Assembly: GCF_000023585.1 (NCBI RefSeq)
Contig: NC_012914.1
Location: 4,308,001-4,372,000, forward strand
DNA length: 64,000 bases
Source of the DNA: Paenibacillus sp. JDR-2
GTDB lineage: Bacteria > Bacillota > Bacilli > Paenibacillales > Paenibacillaceae
Direction of reading: 5' to 3'
Positions 26,618 to 36,155 of the stretch are shown piece after piece. Below the pieces are notes generated by a model. The model was not told the DNA's origin. It made no database searches and saw only the letters and a list, made by a program, of their open reading frames with translations. Within the stretch, counting starts at the first letter, position 1; every line of letters begins with the position of its first letter. The translations under genes were made by a program, and so were the position numbers.

Positions 26618-29600
26618 ATGCAAGAAGAAGATCGCAAATCGCCGCCCCGCAGGAGCGGATGGCGTACTTTCGGAATCATATCATTGATGACTGTCAAATG
26701 GCTCATTTATTTCGGCATTTTTATCGGTTTATTAACCGGCGGGGCTTTAACCGGCTATGTCGCCTCGCTTGTCAAGGACGAAGCTGTACGTCCTCGTACA
26801 TTAATTGAGGAGAAGGTAAACGAAAATTCCATTACGGGATATGTGTATTTCAATGACGACACGCTGGTTGGACAGCTGCGGACCGAAGAGGACCGTACGC
26901 CAATCGAATACGATGATCTGCCTCAGCAGGTTATCGATGCCGTGCTTGCCATTGAAGATAACAACTTCATGCATCACAAAGGCGTCGATATTAACGGGCT
27001 TGGACGGGCTGTCAAACAGAAGCTCTTAAATGAAGATACGCAAACCGGCGGCAGTACTCTGACGCAGCAGCTGGCACGCCGCGTGTTCCTTAGCTTGGAC
27101 AAGACGGACAGCCGTAAAGTAAAAGAGATGTTTCTTGCGCTTCGGATGGAACGTTATTTGACCAAAGGCGAGATTCTCGCCGCCTATTTGAACAAGGTGC
27201 CATTTGGCAACGGATCGAGCGGATATAATTTATACGGTATTAAATCGGCAGCCAGAGGGCTGTTCAATATCACCGACCTTAATCAATTAAACATTGCGCA
27301 GTCAGCTTACCTGGCCGGTCTGCCGCAGCGCCCTTCCGCTTATACCGCGTTTACGAGCAAAGGGCAATTTGATGAAGAGGGCTTCCAGCTTGCTATGGAA
27401 CGCCAAGGCACTGTACTATCGCAAATGCTGAAATTCGGACGGATTACGAAGCAGCAATATGATGAAGCAAAGGCTTTTGATATCCGCTCCACCCTTGCAC
27501 CGCCATCGGAGAAGGCCTATACCACTTATCCTTACCTGATGCTTGAAGCAGAGCGCCAGGCAGCTGAAATTCTGGTACTTCAGGAAAATCCAAAGCTTAC
27601 GCAGGCAGATCTGAAGAAGAAGGAAAACTCCTCGCTTGTAGAAGATGCCCGCCAGCGTCTGCTCAACGGCGGTTATCACGTCTATACAACGATTGACAAA
27701 GACATCTACAAGATCATGCACGATATCGCGGCGGATCCTAAGAACTTCTCTGCTTTCAGTAAGGAGAAGGGTCTCGAGCAGACTGCGGCTGTCATGATCG
27801 ATCACAAGACTGGCGCCATTCTAAGTATGCTGGAAGGCCGCGACTTCTACGAGGAGCAAATGAACTTTGCCACTCAGATGACGCGTCAGCCAGGTTCGGC
27901 GATGAAGACAATCGCCGCCTATCTGCCAGCCATTGATAAAGGACTCATTCAACCTGCAAGTATCGTCGATGATGCTCCTGTTGTGCTGAAGGATGGACAA
28001 AAAGGCTTCCATATCCCGAAAAACTCGACGAACAGATACCTAGGGCTTGTGACGGCGCGCGAAGCGCTTAATCGCTCCCTCAATCTGCCTGCTATCAAGA
28101 TCTTCCTTGATGATGTAACGATCAAAGGCGCATGGAGCTTCGCGCGCGATCTTGGCATTACAACCTTGCAGCCGCAGGACGACAATGCGCAGACCGGTGT
28201 AATTGGGGGTCTCAGCATCGGGGTGTCGGTTGAAGAACTTACGAATGCATATGGCGCTATTCCGAACAAAGGCGTCTTTAACGATGCTTACATGATTTCG
28301 AAAATTACCGATTCGCAAGGAAAAGCGGTTTACGAGCATAAAGCTGCTCCAAAGCAGGTATTCTCGCCTCAAACGGCATTCCTGGTTACCGACATGCTGA
28401 AGACGGTCGTATCGAGCGGTCAAGGTACGGCTCACTCCTTAACTTCCGACTTCAAGCAATACGGTAAAATTCCAATCGCAGGCAAAACGGGCACGACGCA
28501 AAGCTACGGCGACGTATGGTTTATGGGCTTCACCCCGGATGTTACCCTTGGTGTATGGGCAGGTTATGAAGAGCAGATTCATACGTTGTCTGACCCTGGC
28601 AAAAAGCGGGCACGCTCCATCTGGGCGCTTATGATGAATGAGATTACGAAGGCCAAACCTGATCTGTTCACGACGAAGGAATTCGAACGTCCTTCCGGCC
28701 TTGTCAAAGCTACGGTATCCAGCGCAAGCGGCAAGCTTCCAAGCCAGTTGACGAAGGAATCCGGCATGCTTGTCACAGACTGGTTCAATCAGAAGTATCT
28801 GCCGAAGGAAACAGATGACGCGTTAGTGAAAATGGCATATATTCCATTCAACGGCGTCAACTATGTACCTAATCCTGCCACACCGAAAGATATGGTCCGC
28901 GAACGAATCGTTATTAAGCGGAAGAAACCGCTTGATGAGTTAATGGATGAAATCAAAGCAGCGCAAGAGAAGCTTCCGGCAAGCAGCAGAAAGTCGCTCG
29001 CATCTTATCTTCCTGCTGATGCAGATTCCAATGCGCCTTCCAAAGCGGATCCGCGTGTAGATGACGGCAATGCGCCAAACGCTCCAAGCAATGTGAAGCT
29101 GCAATCCATTGGTTCCGGAGTCGTTATGCTGACCTTCACAGGCGGCACCGAGAAGGATATTGTAGGCTACCGGGTTTATCAGTCCGTTAACGGTCAACCA
29201 GCTCAGAAGGTTGGAGATTCCATTCTCGTTGGCGATGAGCTGAAAGCAAAAGTTACGGTATCCGGCAATCAAGGCTACAGCTTCTATGTCACTGCGGTAG
29301 ACGTAGCGGGTAAAGAATCGGCTGCAAGTCAAGTTGTTACTTTCGGCAAAGGAGCTATCAGTCCCGAGATTCCAGGCCTGCCTGGTGATGATACCGGCAG
29401 CAACAACACGGGTACCGAGCATCCGGATCTGGCTCCACCTTCCTCGCCAAGCGGCTTGGCCGCAGCACCAACTGATTTGAGCGTGCTGCTGACATGGAAC
29501 GCAAATGCGGATGCCGAATACGTTACGACTTATCATGTATTCTTTAGTGCAAATAACGACGGTAAATATGTTGAGATAGGAAAAACTCAAAACCCAAGCT

Positions 29601-29701
29601 TTGAATATGTTACACCTTTAACGACCGGTACCTTCTACGTCATCGCGGAAAATGACACCGGCAAATCCCCACCTTCGCAGCAAGTAAAAGTGGGGAAATA
29701 A
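26618..29701 (+). CDS. Class A penicillin-binding protein (PBP1A type) with C-terminal FN3 domains
   Basis: 1027 residues. A basic cytoplasmic tail and one membrane anchor (about 23-50) precede a GT51 transglycosylase (EDNNFMHHKGVD, catalytic Glu113) and a transpeptidase with SAMK (Ser427), SLN (487) and KTGTT (623). The C-terminal third holds two fibronectin type III-like domains (about 815-905 and 930-1027) separated by an Asn/Gly/Pro linker, replacing the tail of B. subtilis PBP1. It polymerises and crosslinks peptidoglycan. GAGGGGG precedes the ATG. A structured repeat follows directly after its stop. Confidence 0.96.
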   Translation: MQEEDRKSPPRRSGWRTFGIISLMTVKWLIYFGIFIGLLTGGALTGYVASLVKDEAVRPRTLIEEKVNENSITGYVYFNDDTLVGQLRTEEDRTPIEYDDLPQQVIDAVLAIEDNNFMHHKGVDINGLGRAVKQKLLNEDTQTGGSTLTQQLARRVFLSLDKTDSRKVKEMFLALRMERYLTKGEILAAYLNKVPFGNGSSGYNLYGIKSAARGLFNITDLNQLNIAQSAYLAGLPQRPSAYTAFTSKGQFDEEGFQLAMERQGTVLSQMLKFGRITKQQYDEAKAFDIRSTLAPPSEKAYTTYPYLMLEAERQAAEILVLQENPKLTQADLKKKENSSLVEDARQRLLNGGYHVYTTIDKDIYKIMHDIAADPKNFSAFSKEKGLEQTAAVMIDHKTGAILSMLEGRDFYEEQMNFATQMTRQPGSAMKTIAAYLPAIDKGLIQPASIVDDAPVVLKDGQKGFHIPKNSTNRYLGLVTAREALNRSLNLPAIKIFLDDVTIKGAWSFARDLGITTLQPQDDNAQTGVIGGLSIGVSVEELTNAYGAIPNKGVFNDAYMISKITDSQGKAVYEHKAAPKQVFSPQTAFLVTDMLKTVVSSGQGTAHSLTSDFKQYGKIPIAGKTGTTQSYGDVWFMGFTPDVTLGVWAGYEEQIHTLSDPGKKRARSIWALMMNEITKAKPDLFTTKEFERPSGLVKATVSSASGKLPSQLTKESGMLVTDWFNQKYLPKETDDALVKMAYIPFNGVNYVPNPATPKDMVRERIVIKRKKPLDELMDEIKAAQEKLPASSRKSLASYLPADADSNAPSKADPRVDDGNAPNAPSNVKLQSIGSGVVMLTFTGGTEKDIVGYRVYQSVNGQPAQKVGDSILVGDELKAKVTVSGNQGYSFYVTAVDVAGKESAASQVVTFGKGAISPEIPGLPGDDTGSNNTGTEHPDLAPPSSPSGLAAAPTDLSVLLTWNANADAEYVTTYHVFFSANNDGKYVEIGKTQNPSFEYVTPLTTGTFYVIAENDTGKSPPSQQVKVGK

Positions 29702-29707
29702 ATACTC

Positions 29708-29829
29708 CGCATTCGACTGTTCTTCCAACCGCTGTTGCTCGGGAATTCCTTGAACTTAACCTTATACGGTTGGATTTCCCGAGCAAAGGCGGGCGCTGAC
29801 GCTTTTCCAGTATCATTCGAAATGCTCCG
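29708..29829. repeat. Structured ~120-bp dispersed repeat, copy A
   Basis: It begins CGCATTCGA and ends ATCATTCGAAATGC, so the termini are near-inverted repeats. Inner arms TTGCTCGGGAATTCC and GGATTTCCCGAGCAA pair. Copy B at 49036-49157 shares GTTCTTCC, TTGCTCG, ATTCCTT, GCTGACGC and ATCATTCGAA in the same order. It lies between the PBP stop and the convergent acsA terminator. Confidence 0.8.
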
Positions 29830-29851
29830 TATTAAGTAAGAAAAAGAACAG

Positions 29852-29890
29852 AAAAAGCGCCACGGATTAAATCCGTGGCGCCTTTTATTT
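29852..29890. terminator. Bidirectional terminator between PBP and acsA
   Basis: GCGCCACGGAT pairs perfectly with ATCCGTGGCGC around TAA, flanked by A and T runs. Confidence 0.93.
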
Positions 29891-29899
29891 TATATGGTA

Positions 29900-31624
29900 T
29901 TAGTCCTCGATTGTAGACAGATCGCCTGTTGGGAGGTTAAGCTCCCAAGCTTTGAGGACGCGTCGCATGATTTTGCCGCTGCGCGTCTTAGGCAGCTTGT
30001 CTTTGAACTCGATTTCGCGTGGCGCTGCATGAGCAGACAATCCGACTTTTACGAATTGCGCAATCTCGGCCTTCAGCTCATCCGAAGCCGTGTAGCCCTC
30101 ACGAAGGGCGATAAATGCTTTAATAATCTCGCCGCGCATAGGGTCCGGCTTGCCGATTACGCCCGCTTCTGCGACCGCTGGATGCTCTACAAGCTTGCTC
30201 TCTACTTCAAACGGGCCTACCCGCTCACCGGCTGTGTTGATGACATCATCAATACGGCCTTGGAACCAGAAGTAGCCGTCTTCATCCATATAAGCAGAGT
30301 CTCCGGAAATGTACCAGCCTTGAATACGGAAATATTCCTCGTACTTCGAAGGATTGTTCCAAATTTTCCGCATCATCGAAGGCCATGGTGTTTGCACAGC
30401 CAGGTTACCCATACGATACGGCGGAAGCTCATTGCCTTGATCGTCGATAATTGCTGCTTTGACGCCTGGCAACGGTTTACCCATCGAACCCGGCTTAATA
30501 TCCATGGACGGATAGTTACAGATCAGCTGAGCGCCGGTTTCCGTCATCCACCAAGTGTCGTGGATCCGTTGTTTGTACACCTTCATTCCCCAGCGCACAA
30601 CCTCCGGATTAAGCGGTTCGCCTACGCTGAGCACGTGACGCAGGCTCGACAGATCAAACGAGCTTGACAGGTCGTCCCCTGCTCCCATCAGCATACGGAA
30701 CGCGGTTGGAGCACTATACCATACCGTTACGCCGTATTTCTGAATCGTGCCGTACCAGTCGCTTGGACTGAAGCGTCCGCCGCGAATGACGTTGGTCGCT
30801 CCGTTCAGCCATGGCGCAAAGACACCGTAAGAGGTTCCCGTAACCCAACCCGGGTCAGCCGTACACCAGTAAATATCGCCTTCTTTAAGATCCAGTACGA
30901 TTTTACCCGTGTAGTAATGCTGAATCATGGCGTTCTGTACGTGGAAGACCCCTTTAGGCTTGCCGGTAGAACCGGAAGTGTAGTGGAGAATCAGACCATC
31001 CTCGCGGTCGAGCCATTCGATCTCGGCCTCTTCCGAAGCTTGTGCCATCTCCGCGCTGAAGTCGACAATAACATCGTCAGCCGCTACGTTGTCGCCAAAG
31101 ACAAAAATATGTTTCAAATTAGGCAGCTCGTCGCGTTTAATACGCGGAAGAAGAGCCGGTGTTGTAATAATCGCCGTTGCTTCGCTGTCCTGCAGGCGAT
31201 CTTTGACTGCCGTCTCCATAAAAGCTTCGAATAACGGGCCTACAACGGCACCTACCTTCAGGACGCCTAATACGCCAAAATACAATTCCGGCGTGCGCGG
31301 CATAAAGATAAATACCCGTTCTCCCTTGCCGATGCCGTATTTCCGCAATACATTCGCGAACCGGTTCGACTGCTTGCTCATTTGTTCATACGTATAAGAT
31401 TCGTCGCGTGCGCTGTCGCTATAGTAAAGAGCAATATTGGCGCCTTTACCGGACTCCACATGACGGTCAATGGCTTCATACGCCATGTTTACTTTCCCTG
31501 TCTCATGCCAGCTGAATTGGCTTTCAATCTCTTCCCAACTAAATTCCTTCGATGCTTGCTCGTAATTCTTAAGATTTGGATTTGTTGCCACTGCTGGAAT
31601 TCGTTCTTGATGCAAGTTGATCAT
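29900..31624 (-). CDS. acsA: Acetyl-CoA synthetase (AMP-forming)
   Basis: 574 residues, as in Bacillus AcsA (572). It activates acetate with ATP and CoA. The P-loop-like YTSGSTGKPKG, the A8 hinge GRIDDVINTAGERVG and the C-terminal TRSGKIMRR are present. Lys551 in SGK is the catalytic lysine that AcuA acetylates in B. subtilis. The gene diverges from acuA-acuC, which encode the enzymes that modify it, and a CcpA-type site lies in its leader. Confidence 0.96.
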   Translation of the reverse strand: MINLHQERIPAVATNPNLKNYEQASKEFSWEEIESQFSWHETGKVNMAYEAIDRHVESGKGANIALYYSDSARDESYTYEQMSKQSNRFANVLRKYGIGKGERVFIFMPRTPELYFGVLGVLKVGAVVGPLFEAFMETAVKDRLQDSEATAIITTPALLPRIKRDELPNLKHIFVFGDNVAADDVIVDFSAEMAQASEEAEIEWLDREDGLILHYTSGSTGKPKGVFHVQNAMIQHYYTGKIVLDLKEGDIYWCTADPGWVTGTSYGVFAPWLNGATNVIRGGRFSPSDWYGTIQKYGVTVWYSAPTAFRMLMGAGDDLSSSFDLSSLRHVLSVGEPLNPEVVRWGMKVYKQRIHDTWWMTETGAQLICNYPSMDIKPGSMGKPLPGVKAAIIDDQGNELPPYRMGNLAVQTPWPSMMRKIWNNPSKYEEYFRIQGWYISGDSAYMDEDGYFWFQGRIDDVINTAGERVGPFEVESKLVEHPAVAEAGVIGKPDPMRGEIIKAFIALREGYTASDELKAEIAQFVKVGLSAHAAPREIEFKDKLPKTRSGKIMRRVLKAWELNLPTGDLSTIED

Positions 31625-31664
31625 TCTATCACTCTCCCATCAAATCTGTTAAACATTAACCGTT

Positions 31665-31680
31665 AAGAATACGCTTTCAA
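31665..31680 (-). promoter_or_regulatory. Catabolite-responsive element (cre) in the acsA leader
   Basis: Minus-strand TTGAAAGCGTATTCTT matches the cre consensus WTGNAARCGNWWWCAW at 15 of 16 positions. It lies between the predicted acsA promoter and its start codon, as expected for CcpA roadblock repression. ccpA itself lies 3 kb away. Confidence 0.75.
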
Positions 31681-31754
31681 TTGCTAGCCGGATCTTGCAG
31701 GCAAACAAGCCGTCTATCAATCGCATCTTTTCCGGTTACTCAACCGCCACAACA

Positions 31755-31763
31755 ATTATAGCA
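31755..31763 (-). promoter_or_regulatory. Extended -10 promoter of acsA
   Basis: Minus-strand TGCTATAAT gives an extended -10 with perfect TATAAT; the -35 is weak. Transcription would start near 31748, placing the cre site about 70 bases downstream. Confidence 0.6.
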
Positions 31764-31861
31764 TAATGACTTTCCATTCGACTATGCTTTTCATTTTCCC
31801 CGATGTTTGCTATAACCTTAACTATAAGGGAGCTCACGGCCTCGGAAAGGAGATACCGTTA

Positions 31862-32497
31862 TTGGAGCATCGCAAAAAGTATCAACGGCAGCAGATAGAA
31901 TTGCAGGACGGCCGAATCTGTATCATTGAAGGTCCCGTCCCTCCGGAATCCTTGCAAACACTCGCCATGCATGCCGATCTGGACGCGTTTAGGCGGCCTA
32001 AGGACCAGCATGAAGCGCTGGTTGAGATTGCAGGCCTCGAGGAAGGACGAATTATTCTAGCCCGCTTAGACGAGCTGATTGTTGGCTATGTCACCTTTCA
32101 TTACCCGGACGAGCTGGAACGCTGGTATGAAGCCGGCATGCCGGACTTAGTTGAACTTGGAGCTATTGAAGTAGCTGATCAATACCGTTCCTACGGGCTT
32201 GGCAAAAAAATGATTCAAGTGGCTTTTGCGGATGAACAGCTTGAAAATATGATCGTCTTTACCACCGAGTATTACTGGCATTGGGATTTGGAAGGAACAA
32301 AGCTAAGCGTATGGGAGTACCGGGGCATTATGGAGAAGCTGATGAAATCCGTCGGCATGGTCTGGTACGCAACCGATGATCCGGAGATTTGCTCGCATCC
32401 TGCCAACTGCTTGATGGTACGTATCGGCAAAGAAATACCGCAGGAGTCCGAAGAGCAGTTCGACCGAATCCGCTTCAGGCAGCGTTTCATGTATTAG
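31862..32497 (+). CDS. acuA: AcuA, GNAT protein acetyltransferase acting on AcsA
   Basis: 211 residues from TTG 31862, matching B. subtilis AcuA (210) from the first residues (EHRKKY). AcuA acetylates the catalytic Lys of acetyl-CoA synthetase and inactivates it. Conserved blocks are LVEIAGLEEGRIILAR, VELGAIEVADQYRS and TTEYYWHWDLEG. An ATG frame extends upstream to 31766, but AAAGGAG nine bases before the TTG and the family alignment support the TTG. acuC follows after 26 bases. Confidence 0.92.
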   Translation: MEHRKKYQRQQIELQDGRICIIEGPVPPESLQTLAMHADLDAFRRPKDQHEALVEIAGLEEGRIILARLDELIVGYVTFHYPDELERWYEAGMPDLVELGAIEVADQYRSYGLGKKMIQVAFADEQLENMIVFTTEYYWHWDLEGTKLSVWEYRGIMEKLMKSVGMVWYATDDPEICSHPANCLMVRIGKEIPQESEEQFDRIRFRQRFMY

Positions 32498-32523
32498 CGT
32501 GTTTTTATTTGGGAGGTTAAGAA

Positions 32524-33699
32524 GTGACTAACGCTATATTCGTTCATCATTCTGACAGTACCCATTATCAATTTGGGGAGCAGCACCCGTTTAGCCCATT
32601 CCGTATCGCTCTAACGCTTGATTTGCTGCAGGCTGCGGGAGCGCTCAATCAAGATCAAATGAACTCTCCTTCTGGCATGGCAGATGAGGACCTGCTTGCG
32701 CTCGTTCACCGGGCGGATTACATAAATACCGTTCAGCAGCTAAGCATGGACATCCCTGCTCAAGAAGCGGCTGCGGCTGCCGGAAAATATGGACTTGATA
32801 CGGAGGACACACCCTTTTTTCCGGGGATGCATAACGCAGCTGCGACCATAACGGCTGGCTCCGTTCACGCTGCTGAACTCGTCATGAGCGGCCAAGCTGC
32901 TCATGCATATCACATGGCCGGCGGGCTGCATCATGCCTTTCCTGACCGCGGAGCAGGCTTCTGCGTCTATAACGACGCCGCCGTTGCTATTCAATACATT
33001 CGCCAAACCTATGGCGCGCGTGTCTTATATATCGATACGGACGTTCATCATGGGGACGGCGTGCAATGGAGCTTTTACCATGATCCGGATGTCTGCACCT
33101 ACTCCATTCATGAAACCGGTAAATTTCTCTTCCCCGGAACCGGATTCGTCCATGAGAAGGGAGCAGACACCGGTTACGGAGCTTGCTACAATGTGCCGAT
33201 GGAGCCTTATACGGAGGATGATTCCTGGCTGGAATGCTTTCGCAGCTCGGTAACTAAAATCGCAGAAGCGTTTAAACCCGATATCATCGTAAGCCAACAT
33301 GGCTGTGACGCGCATGCTTATGACCCTTTATCGCACATACATTGCAGCATGCGTATTTATCAGGAAATGCCTATGATCATCCACGAGCTTGCCCACAAGC
33401 ATACAGAGGGACGCTGGGTTGCTCTGGGCGGCGGCGGTTATGACTGGTGGCGTGTTGTGCCCAGAGCTTGGTCGCTTGTGTGGCTGACGATGACGGATCA
33501 TCCTATCGTGGAGCAGCTCGAGCATCATGAAGATGTTCCGCTTCCTCAAGCCTGGCTTGATAAATGGTCCGCCTCAAGCCCTGATCCCCTGCCTGTCAGC
33601 TGGCTGGATGATATGAGTCAGGTCCTGCCTATTCCGAGGAGAGCCGAGATTGAAGTAAAGAACCGCCAGACCGTTGCCATCGCCATTCAAGATCTATGA
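32524..33699 (+). CDS. acuC: AcuC, class I/II histone deacetylase-like protein deacetylase
   Basis: 391 residues. Zinc-dependent deacetylase fold with the motifs HHAFPDRGAGFCVYND, IDTDVHHGDGVQ and SQHGCDAHAYDPLSH. AcuC removes acetyl groups placed by AcuA on AcsA. The GTG start follows GGGAGG. The gene acuB, present between acuA and acuC in B. subtilis, is missing here, so the operon is acuA-acuC only. Confidence 0.95.
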   Translation: MTNAIFVHHSDSTHYQFGEQHPFSPFRIALTLDLLQAAGALNQDQMNSPSGMADEDLLALVHRADYINTVQQLSMDIPAQEAAAAAGKYGLDTEDTPFFPGMHNAAATITAGSVHAAELVMSGQAAHAYHMAGGLHHAFPDRGAGFCVYNDAAVAIQYIRQTYGARVLYIDTDVHHGDGVQWSFYHDPDVCTYSIHETGKFLFPGTGFVHEKGADTGYGACYNVPMEPYTEDDSWLECFRSSVTKIAEAFKPDIIVSQHGCDAHAYDPLSHIHCSMRIYQEMPMIIHELAHKHTEGRWVALGGGGYDWWRVVPRAWSLVWLTMTDHPIVEQLEHHEDVPLPQAWLDKWSASSPDPLPVSWLDDMSQVLPIPRRAEIEVKNRQTVAIAIQDL

Positions 33700-33716
33700 G
33701 AAACCCCTTCTGAAAT

Positions 33717-33760
33717 AAAAATGAACGTCCGTACCTTGTCGGTACGGACGTTCATTTTTG
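33717..33760. terminator. Bidirectional terminator between acuC and mtnN
   Basis: AAAAATGAACGTCCGTACC pairs perfectly with its complement GGTACGGACGTTCATTTTT around TTGTC. Confidence 0.95.
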
Positions 33761-33762
33761 CA

Positions 33763-34461
33763 TTAGATATGCTGGATCATGTCATCAATAATCGCATAAG
33801 AATTGTTGGCTGCCGTTACCGTAAATTCTGCATAATTCACATGTGCCGACCCGTCAGCTTTATCCGACATCGAGCGGATAACAACAAACGGTACTTCATT
33901 CAAATCACACACATGAGCGACCGATGCGCCTTCCATCTCCGCGCATGCGCCCTGCATGTTTTCATAAAGCTCGCGAACCGTATCGCGGCTTGCGATGAAC
34001 TGATCGCCGGACAAAACTTTGCCAATCAGGCTACGCCCTTCGAACAAACGCTCGCTTGCTTCCGATGCAAGCTTCACAAGCCGATCGTCGGCTGTAAACT
34101 CCGAACGCTCCTGATAAGGGATAACCCCTTTGGCGAACCCAAGCGGTGTTACGTCCATATCATGCTGTACGCAGCTGGAAGAAACTACGATATCGCCGAT
34201 ATTGAGACGTGGATCAAGGGCGCCTGCTACGCCGGTGAACAACACGCTGTCAACGCCCAGATCAATCAGAATCTGCGTGCAGACAGCCGCATTAACTTTC
34301 CCTACACCGGATTTGCAGAACACAACCGTCTTCTCATGAAGCTGGCCTTCGTAATAGGTAATGCCAGCTTTCGTTACACTGTTTGTTACATTAACATTTT
34401 GGTGCAGCAGCTCGATCTCTTCGACCATTGCGCCAATAATACCGATTTTATTAAAAGCCAT
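33763..34461 (-). CDS. mtnN: 5'-methylthioadenosine/S-adenosylhomocysteine nucleosidase
   Basis: 232 residues. Hydrolyses MTA and SAH, feeding methionine salvage and removing methylation by-products; it also forms the precursor of autoinducer-2. Motifs are IGIIGAMVEEIELL at the start, SGVGKVNAA, CAEMEGASVAHV and SMSDKAD. The ATG overlaps the ccpA stop codon as TAATG, so it is translationally coupled to ccpA, an arrangement that does not occur in B. subtilis. Confidence 0.96.
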   Translation of the reverse strand: MAFNKIGIIGAMVEEIELLHQNVNVTNSVTKAGITYYEGQLHEKTVVFCKSGVGKVNAAVCTQILIDLGVDSVLFTGVAGALDPRLNIGDIVVSSSCVQHDMDVTPLGFAKGVIPYQERSEFTADDRLVKLASEASERLFEGRSLIGKVLSGDQFIASRDTVRELYENMQGACAEMEGASVAHVCDLNEVPFVVIRSMSDKADGSAHVNYAEFTVTAANNSYAIIDDMIQHI

Positions 34462-35471
34462 TATGCTTGCAAACCTCCAACGGATTGCCGAACGACAATT
34501 TCATGCGGCAGAATTACTTTGGCGTGTTCAACAACTTCCTTCTTCATCAGCTTGGTAAGCAGACGCATCGAAACCGCCCCGATATCATACATCGGTTGAG
34601 CAACAGCGGTTAGCTGCGGACGAACCATCGAAGCCATGCGTGTATTGTCAACACTGATAACCGAGATATCGTCAGGTACTTTCAGACCGGAGTCTTGAAT
34701 GCAATGAATGGCGCCAATAGCCATCTCATCCGTTGCCGCAAATACGGCTGTAGGACGCTCAGATAGATCAATGAAATATTTCATCGCTTCAACACCGGAT
34801 TCATAACGGTAATTACCCGTGCGAACCAGCGTTTCATCATAAGGAATCCCGGAGTCTTCAAGCGCACGCTTGTACCCCTGGAAACGGGCATAACCATTCG
34901 CTGGATCCTGCAGCGTACCGCTGATCATCGCAATATGTTTGTGCCCTTCCTGAATCAGCTTGCACACTGCGTCATAAGCCGCTTCTTCATGGTTAATGTC
35001 AACAGACGGAATTTGACCATTCTCATCCGTTGTTGCGCAAAGGACGATCGGCACGTTTGCAGTCTTAAATGCCTGCATATGTTCTTCTGTTACAGCGCCG
35101 CCCATAAAGAGCAGTCCGTCCACTTGCTTCTCCAGAAGCGTGTTGATAACGCGGATCTCTTTATCCTTCTTCTTATCTGCATTACACAAAATAATATTAT
35201 AATGGTACATATTCGCAATATCTTCAATACCACGTGCAACCTCGGCGAAATTCGCATTCGAAATATCCGGAATGACAACGCCGACCGTAGTCGTTTTCTT
35301 GCTGGCCAAGCCCCGAGCAACCGCATTTGGACGATACCCGAGTCGTTCAATAGCCTCATACACCTTTTTGCGCGTTGCCGGCTTCACGTTCGGATTGTTG
35401 TTCACAACCCGAGAAACCGTAGCCATCGATACTCCTGCTTCTCTTGCTACATCATAAATGGTAACCGTCAC
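34461..35471 (-). CDS. ccpA: Catabolite control protein CcpA (LacI/GalR family)
   Basis: 336 residues. The N-terminus [20 protein letters not shown] is diagnostic of CcpA, followed by the hinge and the periplasmic-binding-like effector domain that contacts HPr-Ser46-P. GTG 35471 is preferred over the upstream TTG because GGAGAG spaces eight bases from it and the family begins MTVTIYDVA. It is the master carbon-catabolite regulator of Firmicutes. The acsA leader in this window has a matching cre site. Confidence 0.95.
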   Translation of the reverse strand: MTVTIYDVAREAGVSMATVSRVVNNNPNVKPATRKKVYEAIERLGYRPNAVARGLASKKTTTVGVVIPDISNANFAEVARGIEDIANMYHYNIILCNADKKKDKEIRVINTLLEKQVDGLLFMGGAVTEEHMQAFKTANVPIVLCATTDENGQIPSVDINHEEAAYDAVCKLIQEGHKHIAMISGTLQDPANGYARFQGYKRALEDSGIPYDETLVRTGNYRYESGVEAMKYFIDLSERPTAVFAATDEMAIGAIHCIQDSGLKVPDDISVISVDNTRMASMVRPQLTAVAQPMYDIGAVSMRLLTKLMKKEVVEHAKVILPHEIVVRQSVGGLQA

Positions 35472-35525
35472 GGTACTTCTCTCCAATATCTCAAATTTTA
35501 TTTACGTTCGCTGCATATTAACGTA

Positions 35526-35554
35526 ATCATACGACAAAATATTACTTTTCGCAA
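35526..35554 (-). promoter_or_regulatory. Sigma-A promoter of ccpA-mtnN
   Basis: Minus-strand TTGCGA (-35), 17 bp, TATGAT (-10), 55 bases upstream of the GTG start. Confidence 0.65.
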
Positions 35555-35625
35555 TGTTAGCGCATGTACCAGCGTCAATCTGTGCTTCATCATGCAGCGA
35601 ATGGAGAGTGATATTCCCGTATGGC

Positions 35626-36039
35626 TTATGTATGCATTGACCGTCTGCTAAGTTGAGATAGCCGTTTGTTAATATCAGCAATCCATTCCTCATCATGAAG
35701 CGATTGCGCAATCAGATGCAGGTCGAGCAGGTTGTTGATGCGCTCTTGCGTCAGCCGCTCGATATGATACGGATCCGGCTGGTTTTTGTCTTCACTTGCT
35801 TCTACGAGCAGGTCTGCCCATTCGTTGCATTCATTAAACAGAAATGTTTGCTTTGGCGGCTCCTGACCCAGCTTTGCGATGAGACCGGTCAAATCCGGTT
35901 TCACATCGGGAAGTACTTCGCTGCGGCTGCATACCGAGCATGAATAGATCGGAACATTGTCAATTTCGACTTTCCCCGAATAGATCACTGTACGCAGTTT
36001 CATCTTCATGATGTCACCGCAATGACACCTTTTCTGCAC
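35626..36039 (-). CDS. YgiT/MqsA-like zinc-finger protein of unknown function
   Basis: 137 residues. The N-terminus has CHC and, 25 residues later, CSVC, a four-cysteine zinc site as in YgiT-type fingers. No helix-turn-helix of MqsA follows; instead there is a charged helical region (residues 65-137). No toxin gene lies beside it, so it is unlikely to be an antitoxin. GTG start with GGGAGTGG before it. Function unknown. Confidence 0.78.
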   Translation of the reverse strand: MQKRCHCGDIMKMKLRTVIYSGKVEIDNVPIYSCSVCSRSEVLPDVKPDLTGLIAKLGQEPPKQTFLFNECNEWADLLVEASEDKNQPDPYHIERLTQERINNLLDLHLIAQSLHDEEWIADINKRLSQLSRRSMHT

Positions 36040-36155
36040 TTTGGTCCACTCCCTTTACGCGCTTCTCTTCCGTTCCTCTTTTTCTATTTCGAGATGCGTA
36101 AAGGATTCGACCTTTTCTGCATAAAATCCTGCTTATCCGCACTATGTAATTTTTA

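Noticed and set aside
31766-31861. A longer AcuA starting at the upstream ATG
   Set aside because: The extension has no ribosome binding site and does not align with AcuA, whereas TTG 31862 has AAAGGAG and gives the family length.
35626-36039. An MqsA/YgiT antitoxin of a toxin-antitoxin pair
   Set aside because: The zinc-finger cysteines are present, but the helix-turn-helix half and any adjacent toxin gene are missing.
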